NCBI GenBank assembly: GCA_023458055.1
Contig: JAEXAW010000046.1
Span: 1 to 64,000 of the forward strand
DNA length: 64,000 nt
Reading direction: 5' to 3'
Source: Pseudomonadota bacterium
Lineage (GTDB): Bacteria; Pseudomonadota; Alphaproteobacteria; Sphingomonadales; Sphingomonadaceae
The notes beneath the pieces were generated by a model. That model saw nothing but the letters and a program-made list of their open reading frames with translations, did no database searches and was not told the origin of the DNA. Below, one piece after another: positions 16,952-27,800 of this stretch. Numbering within the stretch: position 1 is the first letter of the stretch; each line of letters starts with the position of its first letter. The position numbers and the translations under genes were made by a program.

Positions 16952-17920
16952 ATGGAAACAAAATCCAATCATGTTCTGGTCGGCATCGTCACGCTGGCGC
17001 TGGTCGCCGCGGTGGCCTTGTTCACCGTGTGGATCATGAACCTCGGTTCGGGCGAGAAGAAAGATTATGACATCTTCTTCAAACAGTCGGTGAGCGGGCT
17101 CAACAAGGGGTCGAACGTATCCTTCTCGGGTGTTCCGGCGGGCACGGTCGATAAAATCGAATTGTGGAAGCCCGACCCCAATTTCGTCCGCGTACGGATC
17201 AAGATCGACAAGAATATCCCGATCCTCCAAGGCACCACCGCATCGATCAACGGGGTCGGCTTTACCGGCGTTTCGGAAATCCAGTTGGATGGTGCGGCCA
17301 AGGGCGCGCCGCCGATTACCGAAATCGGGCCTGATGGCGTCCCCGTTATTCCGGCGAAACCGGGCGGCTTGGGCGAACTTCTCAACAACGCGCCGCAATT
17401 GCTCGAGCGGTTGACGACGCTGACCGAGCGGCTCACCGAATTGCTCGGCGACAAGAACCAGGCCTCGATTGCGGGCATCCTTGAAAATGTCCAGCGCCTG
17501 TCGGGCGACCTTTCAACCCAAGGCCCGGAAATGCGCGCCGTGCTGGCGCAAACCCGCCTTGCCATCCGTCAGGCGGGTGATGCCGCCGAACAGGCCGGCA
17601 ATGCGGCCGAGGAAATTGGCGGGCTTGCCGATACCACCAACGGTATGCTCTCCAACGACGCCAAGCCGTTGATCAACGACCTGCGCAAAACTGTCGCGGC
17701 AGCGGAAAATAGCATGAAGAATCTCGACGCGACCATTGGCGCCGCCAAACCCGGCGTCGATGCGTTCAGCCAGAAGACCATGCCCGAAGTCGGCCAGCTG
17801 GTGCGCGATTTGCGCCGCATGTCGACCTCGCTCAATGCGGTTGCGGAAAAGCTCGATAATGGCGGGGCCACCGCCATATTGGGCGAACCCGCGCTCCCCG
17901 ACTATAAGCCCAAAAAGTGA
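16952..17920 (+). CDS. mlaD: MlaD/MCE-family lipid transport protein
   Basis: A 322-residue MCE protein anchored by one N-terminal helix (about residues 8-30, VGIVTLALVAAVALFTVWIM) with its bulk in the periplasm. The MCE domain (about 40-120) includes VSFSGVPAGTVDKIELW and NGVGFTGVSEIQLDG. A long helical region with LTERLTELLGD and alanine-rich heptads (about 150-300) probably forms the periplasm-spanning coiled coil, typical of longer MCE proteins. GAGG precedes the ATG. It lies three bases after mlaF. Confidence 0.92.
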   Translation: METKSNHVLVGIVTLALVAAVALFTVWIMNLGSGEKKDYDIFFKQSVSGLNKGSNVSFSGVPAGTVDKIELWKPDPNFVRVRIKIDKNIPILQGTTASINGVGFTGVSEIQLDGAAKGAPPITEIGPDGVPVIPAKPGGLGELLNNAPQLLERLTTLTERLTELLGDKNQASIAGILENVQRLSGDLSTQGPEMRAVLAQTRLAIRQAGDAAEQAGNAAEEIGGLADTTNGMLSNDAKPLINDLRKTVAAAENSMKNLDATIGAAKPGVDAFSQKTMPEVGQLVRDLRRMSTSLNAVAEKLDNGGATAILGEPALPDYKPKK

Positions 17921-17952
17921 CACTGATCGCCATGACACAGGAAACCGGCCTT

Positions 17953-18558
17953 ATGCCTAGCAAATCCCTCTTCCGTATCGCGCTTCCGGCGGCGGCATCG
18001 CTGCTGTTGCTATCGGGCTGCGCCGGGCTTCTCGGCGGGGCCAAGCCGCCCAAATATCTGTTCAACCTGACGCCTGCGAGCAAGGTGGAAGCGGGCGCTG
18101 CGCAGAGCGGCACGACCGAAAATGCGCTGGGCGTGCTCACTCCGACCATTTCGCAAAAGCTTGCGACCACGCGTATTCCGGTGCAGTCACAGCCCAACCA
18201 GGTCGCTTATCTGGTCGATGCCAAATGGGTCGAAAACCCCGCGCGGCTGTTTCAGTCTTTGCTCGCCGAAACTATCACCGCGCGCACCGGCCGTCTGGTG
18301 CTCGACGAAGCACAATATCTGACCGCACCCAATAACCGCCTGTCGGGCGAACTGGTCGATTTCGGCGTCGATGAAGCGAGCCGCAGCGCGATTGTCACTT
18401 ATGACGCGGTGCTCACCAACGCGAACGGCGAGATCATCCGCAAGCGCCGCTTCGTCGCAACCGAACCGATGGTCGAAATCACCGCCCAATATGCGGGCGA
18501 TGCCATCAACCGCGCGGCCAACAAGGTCGCGGCGGATGTGGCGGCGTGGGTGGGGTAA
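17953..18558 (+). CDS. ABC-type transport auxiliary lipoprotein (PqiC-like)
   Basis: A 201-residue predicted outer-membrane lipoprotein that completes the Mla operon. The signal peptide (FRIALPAAASLLLL) ends in the lipobox LLSGC with Cys 23. The body matches the ABC-type transport auxiliary lipoprotein family (KYLFNLTPAS, LGVLTPTI, VAYLVDAKWVENPARLFQSL). I prefer ATG 17953 with AGGAAA upstream, since it gives a normal 22-residue signal; GTG 17917 and ATG 17932 are in frame upstream and overlap or abut mlaD. Family members link MCE proteins to the outer membrane. Confidence 0.85.
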   Translation: MPSKSLFRIALPAAASLLLLSGCAGLLGGAKPPKYLFNLTPASKVEAGAAQSGTTENALGVLTPTISQKLATTRIPVQSQPNQVAYLVDAKWVENPARLFQSLLAETITARTGRLVLDEAQYLTAPNNRLSGELVDFGVDEASRSAIVTYDAVLTNANGEIIRKRRFVATEPMVEITAQYAGDAINRAANKVAADVAAWVG

Positions 18559-18576
18559 GCTTACTCTTCCAGCCGT

Positions 18577-19164
18577 TTAGCTGACCGCTACGGGCGGCTG
18601 TTCCCACAGCATCAATTTGGTTGCGGTCACATTTTCCCGCGCCCTGTCGGGGCCAAGCTGATCGAGTTTAATGGTGCCCTTCAGCGCACCCATTTCGATC
18701 ATCGCGTCGACCACTACGACCTGACCGGGTCCGACTTCAAGGCTGATGTTGGCGGGCTTGGCGAGGCTCGCTTTTGCGGCCGATACGGAAATATGATGGC
18801 TGCCCGGCATCACATCGGCGACCAGCATCTGCCCTGACTTGATCTGCGCCGTGGCGATGCCATCGAGATCAACATTCATGCCCTGCAACGCCCCCACAAA
18901 GCCGCGCCGGGTTATATAGATGCGCGCCTTACCATCGGGAGCGCGCATCGCTTGGGCGTCGGCCTGCTGCGCCGGACTCGCTCGGGCGGCACTTTTATTG
19001 TTCGACAAAGCCCAGACACAAAATCCGAACACCGCTACCAAAAAGCCCACCAGGAGGCCGAGAAGCGTGCCGGGCGAAAGGCCTTGCGTCACTATCGGAC
19101 CAAGGAGAAAACCAATCACTGCGGCGACAATAGCGATGCCGATCCACATCATATTTTTGTTCAA
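18577..19164 (-). CDS. Membrane-anchored DUF2846/PEGA-like protein
   Basis: A 195-residue protein of unknown function. Two N-terminal hydrophobic segments (about 6-30 and 33-55, small-residue rich, glycine-zipper style) are followed by a beta-rich soluble domain (about 75-190) with ARIYITRRGFVGALQGMNVD and a VMPGSHHISV turn, the pattern of DUF2846 or PEGA-type surface domains. The start is TTG 19164 with AAGGA seven bases upstream; ATG codons follow at positions 5 and 6. It converges with the Mla lipoprotein gene. Confidence 0.65.
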   Translation of the reverse strand: MNKNMMWIGIAIVAAVIGFLLGPIVTQGLSPGTLLGLLVGFLVAVFGFCVWALSNNKSAARASPAQQADAQAMRAPDGKARIYITRRGFVGALQGMNVDLDGIATAQIKSGQMLVADVMPGSHHISVSAAKASLAKPANISLEVGPGQVVVVDAMIEMGALKGTIKLDQLGPDRARENVTATKLMLWEQPPVAVS

Positions 19165-19204
19165 GGGACTTTCCTTTTTTTCAAATCGGTTTTTTGGTCG
19201 CTGG

Positions 19205-21841
19205 TCAGGCCCCCAAACTCTTGCTCGCCTGTTCGTGGACGTCCTTTGATAGCCCCGGCGTTGCGAGGATGCGTTCGAGAGCGGCTTTCATCATCGTCTG
19301 ACGGCCTTCGTCAAAGCGTTTCCAGCGGCCGAAGGGGGGCACGAGGCGCGCGGCGGTTTGCGGATTTTTAGCGTCGAGCGCGGCGATCAGATTGGCGAGG
19401 ATTTGATAGCCCTTGCCATCAGCGCGGTGGAAGCTCGCCTGATTGGCGGCAAAGGCGCTATAGAGTGCGCGCACGCGGTTGGGATTGGCGAGCGTGAAGG
19501 TGGGATGTTCGGCCAGCCGCTCGACGGTTTCGGGAACATCGTCGCGCATCGCTAAAGCCTGCAACTGATACCATTTGTCGAGGACCAGCGCATTATCTTG
19601 ATAGCGGTTGAAGAAATCGGCAAAGGCTTGGCCGCGTTCCGGCGTATCGCCGTGGCTGAGCGCCACCAGCGCGGATTGCCGGTCGGTCATGCCGCCCGCC
19701 TTACTATATTGGGCAAACGCAAGCGCGCCTGCATCCTCGACCCCGGCGAGCGCAAGCGCGCCGAGAGCCACACCGCGCAGCCGCCGCAATCCTTTGGCGC
19801 GCGGCGAAAGATCGGCGGCGTCGGTCTCGCCCGCCGCTTGCCAATGCCGCCACTCGCTTTCGAGCGCACGGCCGATTTCGCCCTGTAACGCCAGCCGCTG
19901 TTGCCGGATGGCTTCGGGCGCGACCACGGTCAGTTGATCGCCGATGAAGGCTTCGGACGGCAGGATGAGGGCTTCAGCGGCAAAAGCGGGGTCGTGTTCC
20001 GCGCCCGCCAGCACTTGCTTGACCGCTGCGATCACCGCATCACTGTCGCCCGCCTCGACGCAGTCGGCTGCGATCCGCGCCACTAAAGTATCGAGCATCA
20101 GCTGCTGCAAGGCTTCATAGCGGGCGAACGGATCATCATCATGCGCGGCGAGCCAGGCCAGTTCCTCCCGGTCGCGCGCGGCTTCGATGATGACCGGCGC
20201 AGAAAAGCCGCGATTGATCGAAAGCGCAGGCGCGCCCGAAATCCGGCCCATCGGGATGATTTTTTCCGCGCTATCGAGGAGGACGAGTTGTTCCCCGCCA
20301 GCATCATCCGCCGCTTCATTGTTGCGGTCGAACAGGCGGGTGCGCAGCGGCAGGAGCATCGGCTGCTTGTCCGGCTGCCCCGGCGTTGGTGGCACAATCT
20401 GCGACAGGATAAGGCTTGCCTCGCCGCTGTCATGGTCGTGCGCGATGCTCGCCTGCACGCGCGGGGTTCCGGCTTGCTCATACCAGCGGCGGAACAGTTT
20501 GACGTCGGCACCCCCGCCCTCTTCCATTGCGCGCACGAAATCCTCGCAGGTCGCCGCTTCGCCATCATGGCGATTAAAATAAAGGTCGGTGCCTTTGCGG
20601 AAATTGTCGCGGCCGAGCAAGGTCGCCATCATGCGGATAATTTCCGCGCCCTTATTATAAACGGTCGCGGTGTAGAAATTGGAGATTTCCTGATAGCTGT
20701 CGGGCCGGATCGGGTGGGCGAGCGGCCCTGCATCTTCGGGAAATTGTGCGGCGCGTAAGACCCGCACATCCTCGATGCGCTTCACCGCGGGCGAGCCCAT
20801 ATCGGCGGAAAAACTCTGGTCGCGATAAACAGTGAAGCCTTCCTTCAGGGAAAGCTGGAACCAGTCGCGGCAGGTGACGCGGTTGCCCGACCAATTGTGG
20901 AAATATTCATGCGCGACCACCGCTTCGACGCCGTCATAATCGGCATCGGTCGCGGTGTCGGGGTCGGCCAGAATATAGCGCGTGTTGAAGATGTTGAGAC
21001 CCTTATTTTCCATCGCCCCCATGTTGAAATCGCTCACCGCGACGATGTTGAAGACGGGCAAGTCATATTCGCGGCCATAGACGCGCTCGTCCCATTCCAT
21101 GCTGTTTTTAAGCGCGGTCATCGCATGATGGGTGCGGTCTTCATCCCCGGCGCGGACATAGATCGCGAGGTCGACGGGTTTACCCGACATGGTGGTGAAG
21201 CGGTCGCGGTTCGCCACCAGATCGCCCGCCACCAGCGCGAACAGATAGGACGGCTTGGGCCACGGATCATGCCACACCGCATAATGGCGACCATCGGCAA
21301 GCGCGCCCTCCTCTTCAAGCGCGCCATTGGAGAGCAGCACCGGAAACGCCTTTTTGTCGCCCTCCATCCGCACGGTATAGACAGCGAGATTGTCGGGCCG
21401 GTCGATGAACGGGATGATGCGGCGGAAACCTTCGGCCTCGCATTGGGTGCACAGCATAGCGTTCGAGGCATAAACCCCCATGAGCTGGCTGTTCTGATTG
21501 GGGTGAATGATGGTTTCGAGCGCGAGCGAGACGGCGTCCTTGGTACCATCGACCGCAATCACGATCTGGCCATCTTGCTCTTCCCACTGGGCGGGGAGGC
21601 CATCGAGCGCCAGCACCTGGGGCAGCGCGCCATCGACATCGAGCCGGATGGGTGCATCCTTGACGTCACTATTACGGCTGATCGCCAAGGTCGCATGGAC
21701 ATGGGTCTCCTCGACCCCGAGGTCGAACAGTAAATTGACGGTTTCGACCCGCCAATCCGCCGGTTTATAATCAGCGCGGCGAATGGTGCGCGGCTCTTCA
21801 GGCGCGGCGGGGGTTTCGATTTTCTGGAGATCGCTGGTCAT
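19205..21841 (-). CDS. pepN: Aminopeptidase N (M1 family)
   Basis: An 878-residue zinc metallopeptidase that removes N-terminal residues from peptides in the cytoplasm. The exopeptidase motif is MGAMENKGLNIFN; the zinc site is HEYFHNWSGNRV with the downstream Glu in LSLKEGFTVYRDQSF. A C-terminal alpha-helical domain rich in Ala completes the E. coli PepN-type architecture (about 870 residues). I start at ATG 21841 (MTSDLQKIE); the longer frame upstream has no family match. It is a single-gene unit. Confidence 0.95.
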   Translation of the reverse strand: MTSDLQKIETPAAPEEPRTIRRADYKPADWRVETVNLLFDLGVEETHVHATLAISRNSDVKDAPIRLDVDGALPQVLALDGLPAQWEEQDGQIVIAVDGTKDAVSLALETIIHPNQNSQLMGVYASNAMLCTQCEAEGFRRIIPFIDRPDNLAVYTVRMEGDKKAFPVLLSNGALEEEGALADGRHYAVWHDPWPKPSYLFALVAGDLVANRDRFTTMSGKPVDLAIYVRAGDEDRTHHAMTALKNSMEWDERVYGREYDLPVFNIVAVSDFNMGAMENKGLNIFNTRYILADPDTATDADYDGVEAVVAHEYFHNWSGNRVTCRDWFQLSLKEGFTVYRDQSFSADMGSPAVKRIEDVRVLRAAQFPEDAGPLAHPIRPDSYQEISNFYTATVYNKGAEIIRMMATLLGRDNFRKGTDLYFNRHDGEAATCEDFVRAMEEGGGADVKLFRRWYEQAGTPRVQASIAHDHDSGEASLILSQIVPPTPGQPDKQPMLLPLRTRLFDRNNEAADDAGGEQLVLLDSAEKIIPMGRISGAPALSINRGFSAPVIIEAARDREELAWLAAHDDDPFARYEALQQLMLDTLVARIAADCVEAGDSDAVIAAVKQVLAGAEHDPAFAAEALILPSEAFIGDQLTVVAPEAIRQQRLALQGEIGRALESEWRHWQAAGETDAADLSPRAKGLRRLRGVALGALALAGVEDAGALAFAQYSKAGGMTDRQSALVALSHGDTPERGQAFADFFNRYQDNALVLDKWYQLQALAMRDDVPETVERLAEHPTFTLANPNRVRALYSAFAANQASFHRADGKGYQILANLIAALDAKNPQTAARLVPPFGRWKRFDEGRQTMMKAALERILATPGLSKDVHEQASKSLGA

Positions 21842-21950
21842 GGGATCAGGATATAGCAGGGTCGCGGATAATGGTAAGACCCTTCTCCCCATCACACGCC
21901 GTCATTGCGGCTCGCAAAGACGATGATCATTGCGTAATGCTAGGAGCTCC

Positions 21951-22751
21951 ATGCCCCGTTTGCTCATCTTCGGTCCCGGTCACAGCGCGCGGCGCATCGC
22001 TGCGTTGGTCGAAGCGCGCGGCTGGGAGGTCGAGATGATCGACCGGGCGCGCTTTGTTGACGGAGATTTCGTGCGGGGTGCCATCCGGCGGGCGAGCCAT
22101 CTTCTCTCTTCGGTGCCGCCGCTTGACGGGCATGATCCGGTGCTGGCGCTTTACGGGCAGGCGCTCGCGGTCGCGCCTTTGCACTGGGTCGGTTATTTGT
22201 CCTCGACCGGAGTTTATGGCGATGCGGGCGGCGCGTGGATCGATGAAAGCGCGCCGCTTTCCGGTCGTCGCAATGCGCGGATTGATGCGGACCGCGCGTG
22301 GCAGGCGCTGCGCTCCGATGTCAGCATCTTCCGCCTCCCCGGCATTTACGGTCCCGGGCGCTCGCCGTTCGATAAATTGCGCGAGGGGAGCGCGCACCGC
22401 ATCGCCGTGCCGGGCCATGTGTTCAGCCGCATCCATGTCGATGACCTTGCACGCGGCGTAGTCGCGAGTATGATCGGACCGCCGGGCATCTATCATCTGG
22501 CCGATGATTGCCCCGCCCCGCAGGAGGCGGTGGTCGCCTATGCCGCGCAATTGCTCCGAATGGAACCGCCGCCGCTTCAGACGCTCGGTGAGGCGGGATT
22601 ATCGCCCATGGCGCGGGGTTTTTATTCTACCTCGCGTAGGATCAGCAACGCCAAGGCGCGCAACCTCTTGGGCTGGCGCCCGCTTTATCCGAGTTATCGT
22701 GAGGGGTTGATGGCGGTTGTCGAAGGGCTGGCCCAAACCCCGCTCCTTTAA
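21951..22751 (+). CDS. NAD(P)-dependent epimerase/dehydratase-like SDR
   Basis: A 266-residue atypical short-chain dehydrogenase, YeeZ-like. The N terminus RLLIFGPGHSARRIA carries a Rossmann glycine motif (GxGxxA variant), LSSTGVYGDAGGAWIDE holds the S-T-x-V-Y-G-D segment seen in this group, and RLPGIYGPGRSPFDKL follows. The classical YxxxK is not evident, so catalytic function is uncertain. ATG 21951 is fixed by TAGGAG five bases upstream. Confidence 0.82.
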   Translation: MPRLLIFGPGHSARRIAALVEARGWEVEMIDRARFVDGDFVRGAIRRASHLLSSVPPLDGHDPVLALYGQALAVAPLHWVGYLSSTGVYGDAGGAWIDESAPLSGRRNARIDADRAWQALRSDVSIFRLPGIYGPGRSPFDKLREGSAHRIAVPGHVFSRIHVDDLARGVVASMIGPPGIYHLADDCPAPQEAVVAYAAQLLRMEPPPLQTLGEAGLSPMARGFYSTSRRISNAKARNLLGWRPLYPSYREGLMAVVEGLAQTPLL

Positions 22752-22752
22752 C

Positions 22753-22850
22753 CTCGCCATGCCGAACTTGTTTCAGCATCCATAGGGCAATGCACTCGCG
22801 ATGGCGCACGACGTATGGACCCTTTAACAGGTTCAGGGTGACGATTGGAT
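22753..22850. repeat. REP-like inverted repeat pair (AACTTGGTTCA class)
   Basis: Two units of another repeat class: GCCGAACTTGTTTCAGCATCC at about 22761-22781 and CCCTTTAACAGGTTCAGGGT at about 22820-22839. The same class, better preserved, is at 38610-38700. It fills the gap between convergent genes. Confidence 0.6.
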
Positions 22851-22858
22851 TAGTGCAC

Positions 22859-23395
22859 CTAATCCCGCCGATACAGCACCAGATGCGCGCGGTCGTCATC
22901 GCCCTCGCCATAAACTTCGCGCAATATGTAGAAACCCAATTTGCGGGCAACCTTGTCGGAGGCGACATTGCCGAATTCGATCATGCAGCCCAGCGGCTGC
23001 TTGCCGAACGTCTCTTCAAACCATGCAATCGTGCCTTCCATCGCCTCGGTCGCATAGCCCTTGCCCCAATGGTCCCGGCCGATGATCCACCCCGCTTCGG
23101 GGAGGAGGTCGAAGTCGGCCCCATGTCCACGCGCGGTACGGAAAATCCCGCAGGTGCCGACGATATCGCCGCTCGCTTTTTCCTCGACCATCGCAATGCC
23201 ATAGCCGAACAGCGCCCAGCTCCCGGCGTTACGCAACAGGCGGTTGAACGTGTCGCTGCGGTTATTTTCGGGCATGGCGAGATAGGTTCGCATTTCTTCG
23301 GGTTCATTCAGCTGGAACATCAGCGCGTCGTCGCCGGCCTCGGGCTTGCGCATCCGCAGCCGTTCGGTTTCATATACATAAGATGATGCGCGCAT
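22859..23395 (-). CDS. GNAT-family N-acetyltransferase (RimJ/RimL-like)
   Basis: A 178-residue acetyltransferase of the ribosomal-protein-alanine acetyltransferase type. The N terminus ETERLRMRKPEAGD, the central GWIIGRDHWGKGYATEAM (acetyl-CoA loop R-D-H-W-G-K-G-Y-A-T-E, near residue 108) and NVASDKVARKLGF are characteristic. The substrate is unknown. ATG 23395 has GGGGGAAG upstream. It lies ten bases after the DUF445 gene on the same strand, so co-transcription is likely. Confidence 0.86.
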   Translation of the reverse strand: MRASSYVYETERLRMRKPEAGDDALMFQLNEPEEMRTYLAMPENNRSDTFNRLLRNAGSWALFGYGIAMVEEKASGDIVGTCGIFRTARGHGADFDLLPEAGWIIGRDHWGKGYATEAMEGTIAWFEETFGKQPLGCMIEFGNVASDKVARKLGFYILREVYGEGDDDRAHLVLYRRD

Positions 23396-23405
23396 GAGCT
23401 TCCCC

Positions 23406-24665
23406 CTAAAGCAAATATTCGGCGGAATGGATCAACACACCGACAAGGCCGCCGACCAATGTTCCGTTGATGCGGATGAACTGGAGATCCGGCCCGACCG
23501 TCGTTTCGAGCCGGTCGACAATCGTGCGCGTGTCCCATGTCCGGACGGTATCGGACACGAGCCGCACGATATTTCCGCCATAAGCCGCAGCGCCGCCGAC
23601 CACCGCGCGGCGCGCGAAGCGGTTGATCGTGCGCCGGAGATGCTCGTCCTGCTGCAAGGTTGCACCCATTTGCTGGAGCATTTCACCGATCCATCCGGCA
23701 AAGGCGGTATCGGGGTCACGCGCTGCCTTGAGGAGAGCCTTGCGCGCCTGTTCCCACAGGCCATCGAGCCATTCGGTCACCGCTTCATTTTCGAGCAATT
23801 CATCGCGGAAGCCGTTGACCTTCGCCTGCATCCGCTTGCTCTTTTTGAGATCCTTAGCGAGCTTTTTGAAGCCTTCTTCGGCCTTCAGGCGAAACGGATG
23901 CTCCGGATTGTCGCTCATTTCCGAGAATAATTTGTGGAGACCATCGACGAGCGAATTGGCGATTTTTTCATCAATGCCGACAAAGCGGATAAAGGCATTA
24001 GCGCGATCATGCACCATTTCCCGCAGCAGATGCTCATTTTCATCCAGCGCTTTGGATGCCCATGAGACCACCGCATCCAATACCGGCTGATGCTTGTTTT
24101 CCTTCATCGCCGCGTCGAGCGCCTGCCCGAGCAAGGGCGCGATATCGAGCTTGCGAATCTGGTCGGCCATCGCCGATTTGACCATGCCGCCGAGGCGCTT
24201 CTGGTCGAGCGAGGCCAGCACATCGGCAAACAGGCGCGAGGCCCCGGCGCGCATCCGCCCTTCACCGCTCGACGGCGAGGCCAGGAATTTGCCCGCCGCG
24301 CCGGCAATATCCACCTCGACCATGCGCCGCGCAATCACGTTGGGCGTGAGGAAATTATCCTTGAGGAACAGGGCCAGCGTGTCGCCGATGCGGTCCTTGT
24401 TGCGCGGGATGATGGCGGTGTGCGGGATCGGCAGTCCCAGCGGATGGCGAAACAGCGCGGTCACCGCGAACCAGTCCGCCAGACCGCCGACCATCGCCGC
24501 TTCGGCAAAGGCACGCACAAAGCCGACCGCAGGGTGCAGCTTCAAAAAATAGGTGGTGGTCACGAACACCAGCGCCATCAGTACGAGGAGGCCGGTTGCG
24601 ACCCAGCGCACGTTCAGCCCTCCGGTCGGAACCTCGACCGAAAGGTGCGGCATATTAAGGGCCAT
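23406..24665 (-). CDS. DUF445 family membrane-anchored protein
   Basis: A 419-residue protein of the DUF445/YjiN family; function unknown. One clear N-terminal membrane helix (WVATGLLVLMALVFVTTTYFL) is followed by the conserved AEAAMVGGLADWFAVTALFRHPLGLPIPHTAIIP block, then a long helical region and the C-terminal signature GPDLQFIRINGTLVGGLVGV. I favour ATG 24665, preceded by AAGAGG; an in-frame GTG at 24704 would add 13 basic residues. Confidence 0.85.
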   Translation of the reverse strand: MALNMPHLSVEVPTGGLNVRWVATGLLVLMALVFVTTTYFLKLHPAVGFVRAFAEAAMVGGLADWFAVTALFRHPLGLPIPHTAIIPRNKDRIGDTLALFLKDNFLTPNVIARRMVEVDIAGAAGKFLASPSSGEGRMRAGASRLFADVLASLDQKRLGGMVKSAMADQIRKLDIAPLLGQALDAAMKENKHQPVLDAVVSWASKALDENEHLLREMVHDRANAFIRFVGIDEKIANSLVDGLHKLFSEMSDNPEHPFRLKAEEGFKKLAKDLKKSKRMQAKVNGFRDELLENEAVTEWLDGLWEQARKALLKAARDPDTAFAGWIGEMLQQMGATLQQDEHLRRTINRFARRAVVGGAAAYGGNIVRLVSDTVRTWDTRTIVDRLETTVGPDLQFIRINGTLVGGLVGVLIHSAEYLL

Positions 24666-24804
24666 AAGCGGCCTCTTGGTCTGGCGGGTTCGTGGCTTGC
24701 TCACGACAGGTTAAATGGGCCAGTCGCCAAAGCGTTGCAAGGGCGGGGAAAAAACACGGCACGTCTTCCCCCGCATCCCGGAACCAGGCGGGCGTTCCTG
24801 ATCG

Positions 24805-27800
24805 TCACTCCGCAGGTTGCGGCGCGACAGGGGGGAGCCCGCCATGGATACGCGATTCCCGCTTTTTGTCGGGATCATATTCGCTCAAAAGCCGCTTGCC
24901 AAAGAAACGACCGAAGCGTTTTTCGACGCCGTCGGCAAGACTGAACGCCGCCGGCACGATCACCAGCGTAAGCACGGTCGATACGATCAGGCCGCCGATC
25001 ACGGTGGTCCCCATCGGCGCACGCCAAGCGCCATCGCCTGAAATCGACAGTGCCGTCGGCACCATCCCTGCGACCATCGCCACCGTCGTCATCACAATCG
25101 GCTGGGCGCGTTTGTGCCCGGCATCGATGATCGCTTCCTTCTTGGGAACGCCCGCGGCCATTTCCTCGATGGCAAAATCGATCAGGAGGATCGAGTTTTT
25201 GCCAACGATGCCGATCAGCATGAGCAGGCCGATATAGACCGGCATCGAGATCGGCTGACCGATCAGCCAGATCGCGAGAAGTCCGCCGAGCGGGGCCATG
25301 AAGAGCGAGCTCATATTGACGAGCGGCGCAATGAAGCGATGGTAGAGGAGCACCAGCACGGCAAAGACAAGCAACAGCCCTGAAACCACGGCGATGAGGA
25401 AGCTGCCGACAAACTCGGCTTGAATCTGGTCTTCACCGGCCAGCGTGTTGGAAACGCCTTGGGGCAGATTTTTCATCGTCGGCAGCTCGTTGATTGCCTT
25501 CATCGCATCGCCCTTGACGACATCGGGCGCAAGGTCGGCACCGATATAAACACGGCGCGCCTGATTATAGCGTTCGATGGTCGTGGGTCCCGCGCCAAAG
25601 CTGATTTCGGCAACGCGGCTCAACGGGACCGAGCTACCCGTTGAGGTCGCAACCGGCAGATTGGCGATCACCGACAAATCGCGGCGCGCATTTTCGGGCA
25701 GCATGACACGGATCGGGATCTGGCGGTCTGCGAGCGAGAATTTGGCGCTATTCTGGTCGATATCGCCCAGCGTCGCGATGCGGATCGTCTGGCTCAAGGC
25801 CGAGGTGGTAACGCCGAGCGCCGCCGCGAGTTCAGGGCGCGGCTTCACGATGATTTCGGGCCGGTTGAGGTCCGCTTTGACGCGCGGTGCCTCGATCAGC
25901 TTGATCTGGCTCATCTCGGCGACCACTTTGTTGGCGGTCGCTTTGAGCAGTTCGGGGTTCGAGCCCGACAGCATAATCGAAATCGCGCGGCCAGACCCGC
26001 CACCACCAAAGCCGCCCGAGCGGAAGCTGACCCGCGCGTCGGGAAGGTTGGCAAGCATGGGTTGCAGCCGCCGCTTAAATTCCTCCGAGGTGACCTTGCG
26101 ATCTTCGCTCAAATTGGCGCGAACAAAACCGCTGCCTTCGCTGGTGACGATCATCGCCTGCGTCACTTCGGGCTGCGCGAGCAGGATCTTTTCTACCCGC
26201 TCACCCACCTGCCGCGTCTGCGCCATGGTCGTGCCGGGCACCATTTCGATCTGCGCTTGAACGCTATCTTCGTTGATGGCTGGCTGAAACTGCTGCGGCA
26301 CGGTCACGAGCAATACACCCGTCATCACCACTGCCAGCATACCGCAGCACAGCATCCATAGGCGATGGTCAAACAACCGCGCCCAGACGCGGCGGAAGAA
26401 GCCACGCACTTTGCCCTCGTCGCTATAGGTTGAGCCATTCGCCGTGGTCAGGAGATGGCGCGATTTGCCATCATCCATCGTCCAGCGCAGAACTTTCATA
26501 TAAATGTCCATGAGCCGCCCTTCGCCATGGGATTGCGCGCCATGGGCTTTGAGGAAATAGGCGGCGATCATCGGGGTGATCATGCGCGCGACCGCAAGGC
26601 TCATCAGCACCGCGACGACGACAGTGAAGCCGAAATTTTTGAAAAACTGGCCCGGAATACCGGGCATCAGGCCGACCGGCAGAAACACCGCGACAATCGA
26701 GAAGGTGGTAGCAACCACCGCCAGCCCGATTTCGTCGGCAGCGTCAATCGAAGCCTGATAGGCGCTTTTGCCCATGCGCATATGGCGCACGATATTTTCA
26801 ATCTCCACAATCGCGTCATCGACCAGCACACCCGCGACGAGGCTGAGCCCGAGCAGCGCCATGCTGTTAAGGTTGAAGCCCATCAGATCCATAAACCAGA
26901 AGGTCGGAATCGCGGATAATGGAATGGCGAGCGCCGAAATCAACGTGGCGCGCCAGTCGCGCAGGAACAGAAAGACGATGAACACCGCCAGCACGGACCC
27001 TTCAACCATCGCGGCGATGGTCGAGGAATATTGATCGCGCGTATATTGCACGCTGTTCGAAAGCGCGGTGAATTGCAGCCCCGGGTTTTCAGTCTTGAGT
27101 TGGTCAAATACCTTCAGCGCTTCGTCATAGACGGTGACGTCCGACGCGGTTTTGGTGCGAGAGATGGCAAAGTTGACCGATTCTTTGCCATTGATCGTCG
27201 AAATGCGCACGCGCTCGGAATTGCTGTCCTTGACTGTTGCCACCTCGTCGAGGCGGATAGTCCGCCCGTTACCGAGGGGGATTGCCAATTGGGCAAGCTC
27301 GCTTGCATTTTGCGCATTGCCGAGCACGCGCACCGACTGGCGCGACCCTGCAATCTCTGCCTTGCCGCCACCCGAGTTGATATTGATCTGGCGCAGCACC
27401 TGGTTGATTTGGGATGCCGTGACACCCAGCGCTTGCATTCGCGCAGGGTCCAAAGTCACACGGATTTCGCGGTCCACACCGCCCCAACGCTCGACATTGG
27501 CCATGCCGTCAATCGCAAGCAGGCGCTTGGCGACCGTATCGTCGACAAACCAGCTCAGTTGCTCGAGCGTCATATCGGGCGCGGAGACGGAGAAGCGCCC
27601 AATCGGTTCAGCGGAGGTTTCTTCCTTCCACACCCGCGGTTCGAGAATACCGTCCGGCAAATCGCCGCGAATCTGGTCAATCGCGGCCTTGACCTCGTTG
27701 ACCGCTTCGTTGACGTCGATGCCCATTTCAAATTCAGCGGCCGTCTGAGAACTGCCCTCTCGCGCGGTCGAGCTGATATTTTTCACCCCGTTGACGCCGC

